Assembly (NCBI GenBank): GCA_038025085.1
Contig: CM076144.1
Span: forward strand, 15,283,501 to 15,347,500
Direction: 5' to 3'
Length of the DNA: 64,000 nt
From: Tetragonia tetragonoides
Lineage: Eukaryota > Streptophyta > Magnoliopsida > Caryophyllales > Aizoaceae
Of the stretch, positions 23,401-33,538 are shown one piece after another (within the stretch, counting starts at the first letter, position 1; each line of letters opens with the position of its first letter). The position numbers and the translations under genes are program-made. The notes beneath the pieces were generated by a model, which made no database searches, was not told where the DNA came from, and saw only the letters and a list, made by a program, of their open reading frames with translations.

Positions 23401-25751
23401 AATTCTTCTTTACAGATTGAAGTAGACATACTAAGGACTTCCTACAAAACTTATCAAGAAAAACACACTACCCTAAGTGGTTAAATTGAGCCATTTATTT
23501 ATAAGGTCGAAATCTGAGAAAATCTTCAAAGGGACAACACTACTTCGTCTTTTAAAAAATCATTTAAAATTCATTTGGTATCTAAAATGGACGAAATAGG
23601 TGGCTGTAGATATCTAAGGAAGTCCTCTTTAATTTACTAAGTAATAGACCAAGCTCAAAACTTAACCGTTTGTTAGTTATTTACAGATCTATGGGCGTTG
23701 GTCAGTTTTAGACACAGAAATTTCAAAATTCAATTGGGAACGATTTAACCGTTGGATCTGGACGATTTTCATCTCGGTAGAAAGCCCTCTGAACAAGGTT
23801 ATGACACTAATTTAATCAAATTCCAACCGTTGGATCTTCCGAAATCTACAAATGAATTCTGCTCTAAAAACTGTCAACTATCCGAAATATTACAACTTTG
23901 TACAAAAAATAATTCCGATGCCTCTATATGCAAAATGACCTTTTTTTATTCAATTTCAAGTATAAAAAAAAAAGAAAATGGTGATGAGTAAGAGAGAAAC
24001 ATTCATTGATCGTACAATTTTGGCACAAGCAACTCTCTTTCTCACCGCAAAAATCACTCTCTAAATGCTGGATCTAAGTCCCCGATGGAGACGAGGTCGC
24101 GTGGGCACTTGAACCCTTACCTAGGAATTTTGGCCGCTCAAAAAATAGGGTGGTTCATGCCCACACCTATAAAGAGTTCAACCGGTGAAAATGGGATTAT
24201 TAAGGGGGATAATAAGGTTTAATAGCAATTTATATACAAAATGAAATGGTTAGTGAAAACACTTAGAAAAAATAATTGAAGGAGAGAGATAAAAGATTAC
24301 CCTTGCGTACATCTAGAAATCTCAATCTTCAAAATTAAGTTAGTTAGTACAAACGTCCTTTAGCTTGCACTAACTAGATAAAAAAAAAAAAGAACTTTTA
24401 GAAAAAGAGAAGTTTTTAGAAAAGCTTCAAAAATTGAAGTAAGTTAAAAAGATAATAAGAAAACTAGAGAGAGAAGAAAATTTTAAGAAGTAGAGATGAG
24501 CAAGAGGCAAAGAGCCCTTAGGTTAGCTTTTTAAGGAGTATTTATAAGGGGGGGAAAAATGGGGGTGAATTAGGGTTAGGAGAAATGGAGGGTGAGATTT
24601 GATGGGAGGTGGATGGTGAGATGGGGGTTGAGAGAATGTGGATGGAAGGGTGACAAATATCACATTTGTGGTGATGGAAGAAGAAGTGAGGAATCATGCG
24701 AGGTGGAAGTGAGTAGGAAAGAGAAAAGATGAGATAAGATGGGAGAGAAAATAGAAAAGGGAAAAACGAAATAAAATAAAAAAATAGTTAAAAAAAGTAA
24801 TAAAAAACGTGGTGGGGTGAAAGATTTTTTTCTTTTTATTTTTCTTCTCCTTTATTCAGTTGTGAGGGGAGATTTTTTTTATTTTTATTTAATTTTTTGG
24901 GTGGGGGGTTAATTCATGGAAAAGGGGAGAGTATTTTGGTATTTCTACTTATACCATTATTCCCTTTTGTCTTTAGCTATTGGATGGGAACATGGGAATA
25001 TTGTAATGTCATGCATCATAATTCCAATCCTTATTTATTTTTTGCATTTTCTCTTTTATATTCTTTTTGAATTTTTGATTTATTTTCTCTTTTGGGCTTT
25101 GGGCTTTGCCTTGCTAATAGGTTGGGTCACCTTATGGACCCTAAATCCCCTTTTAGCCCAAATGACTTATTTAATTAGGGTATTTACAGTTAATGCTAAT
25201 ATAAACTGTAGTAATTATTTAAAAGAAATACAAGTCAAAATTCGGCGTCTACAGGAACTGGACATCGTTCCTTTGAGAACCTTCCAAGCTGACCATCAGC
25301 TCTTACTCTATGTTGTTGCTTAGTTAATTTAGTCATATAGTTCTTCATGGTCATTGGTGCAATATATTGATGGTGCTGGCCATGTGCCTATGCAACCTGC
25401 AGGTTCAATAACTTAAAATGGCACGTTTATTTGTCCTATGGTGACACTAGCTGCTTTGAAACAAATTGTAATATAACCAAAAGCTAAAACGAATAATCAT
25501 ACTAGATTGCAAACTGAAGGTTTATAGTACCTTTTTCGAACTCCAACACTTGTGGCAGTTTGCTCCTTATTATCTTCACAATTAACATCAACATCAATAA
25601 CGTACTCAGGATCTTTGTCATTACAAGGAGTGTTGATTTTCTTTTTCCCTTTTTTGCTCTTCTGATTTTCGACCAAACTTGTCATCAAGTTGGCAATGTT
25701 TGATATTCCAGACTTCATCAACTGCGCTTTGTTCTGCTGAATTCTTAACAA
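20420..25751 (-). pseudogene. CACTA1 accessory protein, middle exons, split by solo LTR
   Basis: Pieces on the minus strand: 25751-25497 (NKAQLMKSGISNIANLM and a Lys-rich run), about 25400-25259 joined across the solo LTR to 21026-20811 (the frame runs RFSKERCPV into PNKDRASMSMVELLL), and 20650-20420 (very acidic, Glu-rich). No recognised domain; they lie in the right order between Transpos_assoc and Transposase_24 and are probably exons of one gene. Exon borders were not fixed. Confidence 0.55.
21027..25253 (-). mobile_element. Solo LTR of 4.2 kb, Tat/Ogre-like
   Basis: Minus strand begins TGTAGACGCCGAATTTTG (25253) and ends GGCCCCACA (21027). Perfect 5-bp TSD GGAAC at 21022-21026 and 25254-25258. 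A TATA-like CCTTATAAATACTCC lies near 24535-24550, giving a U3 of about 0.7 kb and a very long R-U5. GAAGTCGCCACC at about 21153 is the same U5 motif as in the Tat LTRs here. No gag-pol, PBS or second LTR found inside. A partial ~53-bp duplication (TTGTTATG.CCC.AACAAGGA) is at about 21165-21255. Confidence 0.8.
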
Positions 25752-25924
25752 GCGGAGTCTTTCATAAGAATTTCCACTTCATTGCGCATCACCTTGCTTG
25801 CTTGACTTTCCCATTTGTAACCTATGAACTAGAAACAATGTTCAATAACCTGTAAAACAAACCATGAGAGAAATAACACGACGATACAAAAGCTGGCGCA
25901 CTACAAAACACACACACACACACA

Positions 25925-26428
25925 CTAGAAAAGCAAATATCTGAAAATGACAATTGGGCATATTACAGCAAAACATCCAATAAAAGAAATATCTGAAAGT
26001 ATTAGTGATAAAACAACCAACCTATAAAACTTTTTGGCTCCGTCGTTTGGACCATCTTGTACCCTACTAGTTTCCTCTAATGTATCTCTAAATCTGTCAT
26101 TTAATAGTTCATCAAAATCATCATGCATGTATGGCACCTCATCATCAGAACTAAGAAAACTCATTGATGACAACTCCTCTCCATGAGAAGTCCACACATA
26201 ATAGTTTTCTACAAAACCATTTGCTTTTAAATGATCAAACACCTCATGTCTACGATACAAATAACGGTTTATACATTGTTTGCATGGACATTTAATTTGA
26301 ACCCCCCCAGCTAACTTAGCAAATGAAACATTGAGAAAATCAATCACTCCATTCTCATATTCTGGTAATCGTCTAGGTAAATACATCCAAAGTCTGTCGC
26401 CCCTCGTCATTATCACTGAAATATACAT
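25925..26428 (-). pseudogene. CACTA1 Transpos_assoc (PF13963-type) N-terminal exon
   Basis: CPCKQCINRYLYRRHEVFDHL followed by GF...YYVWTSHGE is the transposase-associated domain that begins plant CACTA proteins (CPC..C.N....V..HL...GF...Y..W..HGE). An acidic tail follows. The TNP2 domain often found after it in autonomous elements is absent. The frame runs to about 26040, where a GT-type donor (AG/GTTGGT) may end the exon. Confidence 0.8.
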
Positions 26429-26655
26429 GCATGGCTAGTAAATTATTTTTAACAAACAAACTGTAAGCGTAAAATCTAAAAAAATAAATGTACTAATCAA
26501 CACTTTGAAGGGTAAACAAATAAATTGAAAAAAATAAACAGAGAAAATCAGAGGTATCATAAGTAATAAGCAATGCATCTATACATGAAATTAAATACCT
26601 CACTTAAAACTAGCAGAATAAGTAGCCAATTCATGCACCTAAGTAAAGCTCACAA

Positions 26656-26695
<40 letters not shown>

Positions 26696-28375
26696 AACCA
26701 GCACTGACTATATTCAGTAAACTATGTAGCACATAAAGAGACATGCAAAGTTAAGGTAAGCAATAGCTAATGCACTTTTAGGTGACCTTATGGGTAACTT
26801 GGTAAGCTAGTTAATCAGCATAATATTTATTGAGTAGTATATTCTATTTCACAAGATAGTGGTGGACCGGATACAATAAAAAACATTCAGCCCCTTTCCC
26901 CTCTCCCCTCTAAGCGTAAGAACTTAAATTTTTATCAAGTACATGTACATACCAAATTGCCAATCTACATTAAACATGAATAACACATGTTATACTTGAA
27001 TTATGAATGACCTATATAATTAATCCACTTTAACATAAAATATTCAATCATGGCTGCACATAAAAAGTCAAATATAATATTAAGCCACTTCAACCTGTTA
27101 AACTAATCACGTTTAACCTAGTTAACTTTAATATTCAACCATGGATATAATATATTATTATTTCTACTACCACTTAAAAAATCACGGTTTCACAATCCCT
27201 ATGAAATCCCTTCCTCGTCACAACACCATAAAATAAACCTGCAACTCCATTTCCCATTCATGCATCTGGATTCTCCTACTTTCTATCAACATGTACAGGA
27301 CCTGCAATTCCATTTCTAATTCATGCGCCCTCTTTCATACTTGTGCCCTTTTAAGCCTGTAATTCATTTTTCTTGTTTGGGTATGAAATGTGCCATTTAA
27401 ATGAACAAGGGCATAAAACTGAAGGTACTCATTAACAATAAGAGATAAACCCTCGTCTTGAAACAACCACCTTGTTCCCCAGATAATTACACAAAACATG
27501 AATCAAGCTCCAACAGAATTACAAAAAACAACTAATAACAATCACAGTACTTTGCCTAAAAAAAGAGCATAACAAAGTTTATGTCAATTATTGTCACCGA
27601 ATTAACAACGGGAGAAGCCAATTTAGCAATGGTCACAACCCTAACTTATGCAATTATACTAGTAGTCTTAAACTTCAGCAAGAAACAGATTTGGAGATTA
27701 ATTTCGAGAAATAGAAAAAAAAAAAAAAAAAAAATCACTCAATTGCAGCAAACAAAACATTAATTTCGGATATAGAACACAGCAAAACCAATGAAATTTT
27801 TTTTTGAAATTTTCATCAACTTACCAAAACTTAAACTGAATCCTTTGAGCGAAGAGAGCAACAAATTTACTAAGCACCCATTCGTATCCAAAAGCACGCC
27901 TTGATTATGATGATAGTCTGCAATTGATTTTATCACCTTCAGAACAAACACAAACCAAAACCCATAAAAAACGAATAAAATCGACATAAAGAAGAAAAAA
28001 AAGGAAACGAAAAGGAAGAACAAAATAAATTGAGGATTGAATTTACCAGAAACGAAATTTAATATTCGAACAAGTAGCCTCTGATGAGATTAGATTAGTG
28101 AGAAAGAGTAGAGCATGAGAGAGAGTAGAGCAGGAGAGAGAATAGAGAGGTCGGTGTTTTTGTTTAACCTACCCAATGCTTCTTTGCTTTTGCCCTTTTA
28201 ATTTCCTTTCTTTTGTCTTTTTTCTAATTTCCTTTGTTTTCTCTTTTTTTTTTCCATTTAGGCGCACAATGGAACTCAAAATTTTTGGGATTAAAATTTC
28301 AAGTACCGCCTTATTTTCCTTTTGGTCCGCCCAGCCAATATCTAAGAAAATGCAACACTCATGAAACGCGTTGTA
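26429..28375. other. CACTA1 non-coding 5' region
   Basis: AT-rich with no supported gene. Contains a poly-A run of about 35 (26658-26693) and another A-run at 27716-27734; a CA run (25907-25924) lies just outside. Probably holds the promoter and first introns of the accessory gene. Near 28350-28375 subterminal motifs (GCAACACTC, GCGTTGTA) begin, then the LINE interrupts. Confidence 0.5.
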
Positions 28376-28545
28376 TTTTTTTTTTTTTTTTTTGGTAGAA
28401 TGTGAGCGTATATTCATTACCAAAATGAGTAATATAGTTCGTATATCATAACACTATATGCTATCAAGGGAGCTATAACAAGTGCTACCCTTCCCTATCT
28501 CCTATCAAATGAACAGCAATGAAAACTGTAAACTATTTAATCACC

Positions 28546-31500
28546 CTATACAAGTATTGCTTTTCCTATGTTTAAAACAGGCGCAATGCTCATTGTGGCA
28601 CACCACGCTCTATTCTTTGTTGTATCCTTCATGCTTTCAATCTTGCTCAGTTGCACCTGAAGTTCAAATTTAATACGAGTTGTAGTAAGTGTCAGCACTG
28701 GCTTTTCATTTCTAAAAATGACATGATTTCTAACCCTCCAAATGTGATAGAAACAAGCAGTAGCTGCAGCTTTACATAGAGATCTGCAAGTTGGCGAACC
28801 ACGAATATGCTTCATTCCCCATTCAGTCATAGCTTCCCAATTAACAGGTGGTGGTGTGAATTGTATAAACTAACCAATTTCATGCCATAGCTGTTGAGCA
28901 AAAACACAGGAGAGAAAGAGATGCTCATGGGACTCATCTGCAGCCTCACACAACACACATTTTGAATCAACCACAACCCCTCTTGATATCAATTTGTCCT
29001 TAGTAAGGAGTTTCTTCTGCATCAGGATCCAGGAGATAAAAGAGTACTTGGGGTAACAGTTCCTACCCCATATAAACTTGGCCCAAGGTTGTTCAGTATT
29101 GGGTTGTTGTAGAGCTTTATAAGCAGCTTTAAAGGAGAAAGGAGGAGGTCCTGCAATCCAAGTAATTTCCCCATTCTGTATATCAACACAATGCAATGCT
29201 GTATCCCTTAGTTTGAGAAGCTTCCTGAAACACCAAGTGTAAGCAGAGGACATTTGAGCTTCCCAAAAATCAACCTGGCTTAAGTATACTTCATGTATCC
29301 ATTTAACCCACATCACATCTGCCTTGTTTGCAATACACCAGATCAACTTTAGAATCAGAGTTGTATTAACAACATAAAGATCCTTAAAACCAAGCCCACC
29401 ACTGACTTTTGGCTTGCAAATATCATTCCATGAAACCAGAGCCTGTTTATACTTTTCACCCCCACTCCAGAGAAAATTTCTACAGAGAGACTCCACCTGC
29501 TTTATAACCTTCTTAGGCAGAACAAAGATGGAACCCCAGAAGTTATGCAAGCTAAACAACACTGTGTTAATAAGCTGAGCCTTGACTGCATAAGAGAGGA
29601 ATTTGCTAGCCCATGCTCTGATTTTGGTAGTAACTCTATCCACCAAGCACACACAGTCAGCAACTGTAAGGGACCTTGATGTAAGAGGGACACCAAGATA
29701 CCTAACTGGTAGCTGACGAACATCCATATGTAACATCTCCTTTATTTGGTCCTTAACCTGACCAGATACCCCTCCAAAAAACAACTGGCACTTTCTTAGG
29801 TTTGCCACAAGGCCAGATGCATCAGAAAAGTCCTTCAAAGCAGTAAGGATACATGATGCAGATTTACTAGTCCCTTTGCAAAACAGAAACAAGTCATCAG
29901 CATAACTCAAACTGCCACATCTAGGATGGTGTCTAAAATCCCTCTCAGTTTTCAACATAGACAGTCTCCTTGATAATATCTCCATAACCAACACAAAAAG
30001 ATAAGGGGAGAGGGGATCACCCTGTCTCAAACCCTTCTTCCCCTCAAAATAACCAGACAACTCACCATTAATCACCAGTGAATATTTAACAGTTGTCACA
30101 CACAATTCAATCCATTTTATGAAACCAGCAGGGAAACCAAGTTTATCAAGGGAATACAATAAGAAATGTCAATTAATAGAATCATAAGCCTTCTGTAAGT
30201 CAACCTTGATTGCCATCCTGGCACTGACCTGTTTCCTATCATAATGAGCTAGAAGCTCCTGAGCCAAGAGAATATTATGAACTATACTTCTTCCCTTCAC
30301 AAAGGCACCCTGTTGTGTACCTACTACTTCATGTAGCACATTTCTCAATCTCCCAGCAAGAACATTTGAGATGCATTTATAGATGACATTACAACATGAT
30401 ATGGGCCTAAATTCAGACGCTAAGGTGGGATTTCGTACCTTAGGAAGCAGAGAGATAGTTGTTGCATTTATCTGGGATAACATCTTGGTTTTGCAGAAAA
30501 AATCACGCACAACAGCTATAACATCTGGACCAACAATGGACCAAGATTTCTTGAAGAAATAAGAACTGAAACCATCCGGGCCCGGAGCTTTACTATCTTT
30601 GATTTTAAACATGGCATTTCTAATTTCCTCATCACTAACAGGAGCACACAGCAAATTACTACTAGCAGCAGAGAGTATGGGGCCAGCAGCATAAACATTG
30701 TCAGGAAGTGTAGTGCCAGTGCTAGCAAATCCCAATATATGTTCATAATAAGAGATCAGTTCTACTTTAACATCCTCCTGAGAGCTCAACTTCACACCAT
30801 TAACATCATACAGAGCAATAATAGAATTAGACATCCTCCTTTGCTTGATACAAGCATGAAAGTAAGCAGTGTTCTGATCACCACCTTTAAGCCACTGAGT
30901 TCTAGCTTTTTGTTTCAGAAAAAGAGCTTCATAATGCAGAATTTTTCTGTACTCCTGAAAAATCACACACTCTCTTGCAGCAATAACATCATCATTATTT
31001 TTATCATGTAAGAGTTTCTGCACTTCAACCAGTTCACATTTCTTCGCTTGCAATATGTTTTTCATCCCTCCAAAATGATCCGTGTGAAACTTCTTCAAAA
31101 CAGGTTTCAAGGCTTTAAGAGGTTTACAAATTGCAAACATTTTAGTACCCTGAATATGTTGTGTCCAGACTTTCTCCACCATAGGTAGGAAGCTATCATC
31201 CTTAGCCCATAAATTACAGAACTTAAATCTGAATTTTATTGCTGCAGGCTCAACAATCTGTACAATAGCAGGGCAATGATCAGATATGCCCTCAGCCAAA
31301 AACTCCACAAAGCTAGCTGGAAACTGTGTCATCCACTCTCCATTCACCAAAGCTCTATCTAATTTCTTATACATCCTACTTCCATCCTTCCTCTTGTCAT
31401 TCCAAGTGAAGAATTGACCAATAAATTTCAAGTCAATAACTGGAACCACAGACAATAAATCTTGCAGCTCTGCAATATCATGCTGAGTAACAGGCCTACC

Positions 31501-31959
31501 CTATTGCTTTTCATCAGGTTTCAGCAAACAATTAAAATCCCCAGCTAAAAGTCAAGCACCAAGCATGCCTTGACTAATGCTTTTCAATTCAGACCACAAT
31601 GACACTCTCTGTGCAGCATGATTATAGGCATAAATCACTGTAACCATGAACCTATCCCCACTACAGAGATTTTCAACAGCACAATGAATGAATTGTGAAT
31701 TAATACCAAGCACAACCACTGTAAACACCCTGGGATTCCAACAAACCAGAATTCTACTTTTAATATGGCTACTAGCATTTTGTACATAAGACCATCCAGG
31801 AGCACACACTTGAACAACATAATCAACATCAGCAGAAACAATTTTTTATTCAACAATCCCCGAAAGAGAGATTTTATTCTGCAAAGTTAAAGACTTAACC
31901 TCTTTTTGTTTATCAGGGAGGTTAAGTCCCCTGATATTCCATACTCCTAGCTTACTCAT
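28546..31959 (-). pseudogene. LINE ORF2: endonuclease, reverse transcriptase, zf-RVT
   Basis: Would nick target DNA and copy LINE RNA. Order: apurinic-type endonuclease (start 31959; GVWNIRGLN, later GISDHCPAIV), RT (KDSKAPGPDGFSSYFFKKSW, CNVIYKCISNVLAGRL, QGAFVKGRSI, KGLRQGDPLSPYLF, SYADDLFLF with the catalytic YADD), then zf-RVT (FIWGRNCYPKYSFISWILMQ, CVLCEAADESHEHLFLSC). In-frame stops near 31852, 31552, 31500, 30168 and 28872; several are at Trp positions (G-to-A change). Inactive. L1-type architecture. Confidence 0.9.
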
Positions 31960-32027
31960 CCAGGACTAGTTTTCTGCTGAGGTCCACCACCCTTACTGTG
32001 AAGAGTCCTATCACTATGTGGAGGCTT

Positions 32028-33125
32028 CTACTTATTTTTGTTCCTAATAGAGGATTCATTCTGAGAAGAAGACCCTCCCAACTCCATAAACTTGTTCTGT
32101 ATAACAGGCCCCTGTATATCACCATTGGGAAGAGAAACTTTCCTATTACCAGAGAGGACAGTAGTCCAGCCTGGTTCATTAACAGGTGCAGCAACAACAA
32201 CAGCCTGATCAACAGGTGCTTCCATCTCAGCCACAGGTACAGACACCTCAGGTGTTGGGGACACAGCAGGATTAGCCACATGCATGACCACAGGCACAGA
32301 TACAGCCACAGATACAGCAGCCACAGGCATAACCACAGATGCCTCAGTACTTGCAGGTATAGAGTTTATAGGTCTCCAAACTGTAGGGAATTTCGTACAC
32401 CTATTGTCAGTGTGCCCAAAAACCTTGCATTTGGAGCACCGCTGGGGAAGCCATTCATATTCCACAGACTGTTCATACTTTTTGCCACAGGGACCACATA
32501 ATGTAAGGCTCTCAGGTAGCACAACATCCACCTTAATCTCAACACAAATACGGGCATACTCAAGTTTGGATTTAGCAGCTGTAATACCATCAGTACACAA
32601 AGGAGACCCCAAGGCACTACCAATTCTACTCAAACCAGGTGCTGTCCACATGTTATACTTCAAATGATGCAATTTCACCCAAATAGGAACTCTAGTAACA
32701 TCCATGGATTTCAAATCCATATCCACATCCCAAGGCTTCAGAATTAATGGCCTATTATTGTAATACCAGTGCCCATGCTCAAATACATTCATCATATATT
32801 CCTCAGTTGTAAAACGAAACAAAAATACACCAGTCGCAATTAAGTGAACATCAACCTCCCCACAATTCTTCCATTGAGACTTTACATATCCCCGGATTGC
32901 TTGTTCAGTAGGTTTAAGTTGCAAAACATAACCAACTAAAGAGAATTGCCATTGTTCATACCCCTCATTCCATTCTGAATCCCCAAAACTAATAACAGAC
33001 TTATCAATTTCAGAATTAGGGATGAAATTCAGTTTCATACCTGCATCCTGATGGCGATTTCGTCTCAAAGTATACGCAAAAGAAATTGAACCCATTTCTG
33101 TCATTATCGCTAAAATCGAGCTCAA
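32028..33125 (-). CDS. LINE ORF1: DUF4283 with CCHC zinc knuckle
   Basis: 365 codons, uninterrupted. The N-terminal half is DUF4283-like (SLVGYVLQLKPTEQAIRGYV, VFLFRFTTEEYMMNVFEHGH, RPLILKPWDVD, PIWVKLHHLKYNMWT). A CCHC knuckle CSKCKVFGHTDNRC follows, then a Val/Pro/Ala-rich tail. This is the usual RNA-binding, gag-like first protein of plant L1 elements. It ends at TAG about 70 bp before ORF2. It is open while ORF2 is broken. Confidence 0.85.
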   Translation of the reverse strand: MSSILAIMTEMGSISFAYTLRRNRHQDAGMKLNFIPNSEIDKSVISFGDSEWNEGYEQWQFSLVGYVLQLKPTEQAIRGYVKSQWKNCGEVDVHLIATGVFLFRFTTEEYMMNVFEHGHWYYNNRPLILKPWDVDMDLKSMDVTRVPIWVKLHHLKYNMWTAPGLSRIGSALGSPLCTDGITAAKSKLEYARICVEIKVDVVLPESLTLCGPCGKKYEQSVEYEWLPQRCSKCKVFGHTDNRCTKFPTVWRPINSIPASTEASVVMPVAAVSVAVSVPVVMHVANPAVSPTPEVSVPVAEMEAPVDQAVVVAAPVNEPGWTTVLSGNRKVSLPNGDIQGPVIQNKFMELGGSSSQNESSIRNKNK

Positions 33126-33325
33126 AAGAATCCTTTACAAAGATCGAAAGTAGAACTCAAACAATCGCAAGGAAATTTAGAGGAGAAAGATGAAGACAAG
33201 AACAAAAATGGTGAAGTAAAACGCTAAGAATGGTGGCGGTTAGCGGTTACTAGCGTGGAAAGGACGAGAGCATTTTCTCTCTCTACATTGTCTCTAGATC
33301 CTTTACTTCCATTTTTGTTTTAAAA

Positions 33326-33538
33326 GCGTTGTGTTTTATAACACCTTAATGCAAGGTTTTTGTTAAACGTTGCAATCTATACAAATATTTGTAGCGTTTG
33401 CCAAAAAGTGCTGCACTTGCCTATTTTAAGCAACGTTTATATCAAAGTGTCGCATTTTATCCCGACCTTATTAAACATGCAGCGGTTTTAAAAAGTGTTG
33501 CTCTCAAAGTGCTGCTTTAGGCATTTTTTGTAGTAGTG
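33326..33538. repeat. CACTA1 right terminal and subterminal repeats
   Basis: GCGTTGTG, AACGTTGC, AAGTGCTGC, AGCAACGTT and AAGTGTTGC motifs, ending TTTTTTGTAGTAGTG. Mirrors 17015-17400. Confidence 0.8.

Larger units (their letters stand above)
28376..33325 (-). mobile_element. L1-like LINE inserted in CACTA1 subterminal region
   Basis: Minus-strand non-LTR element with 5' UTR, ORF1, ORF2 and a poly-A tail (T-run 28376-28393 on plus). Flanks are AAACGCGTTGTATTTT (left) and AAAAGCGTTGTGTTTT (right, about 33322-33337), a probable imperfect TSD of 8-16 bp, though GCGTTGT is also a CACTA subterminal motif. Length about 4.95 kb. Confidence 0.85.
17015..33538 (-). mobile_element. CACTA1: CACTA (En/Spm) DNA transposon with three nested insertions
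   Basis: Ends CACTACTACAAAAAACGC (17015) and, reversed, CACTACTACAAAAAATGCC (33538). Both termini have subterminal copies of GCAACGTT/AAGTGCTGC motifs. It interrupts the inner integrase. Its genes, on the minus strand, comprise a Transpos_assoc domain and a Transposase_24 protein. No TNP2 catalytic transposase was found, so it looks non-autonomous. 3-bp flanks are ATA (left) and TTT (right), not a clean TSD. Confidence 0.88.

Noticed and set aside
24916..25323. 135-codon hydrophobic frame
   Set aside because: Lies across the end of the solo LTR and its TSD into CACTA1; low-complexity A/T-rich translation, not a membrane protein gene.
26658..26693. Poly-A run as a retroposon tail
   Set aside because: No coding region, LINE 3' end or TSD recognised beside it; treated as a simple repeat.
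31998..32667. Plus-strand frames of 167 and 127 codons
   Set aside because: Antisense shadows of the LINE ORF1 tail.
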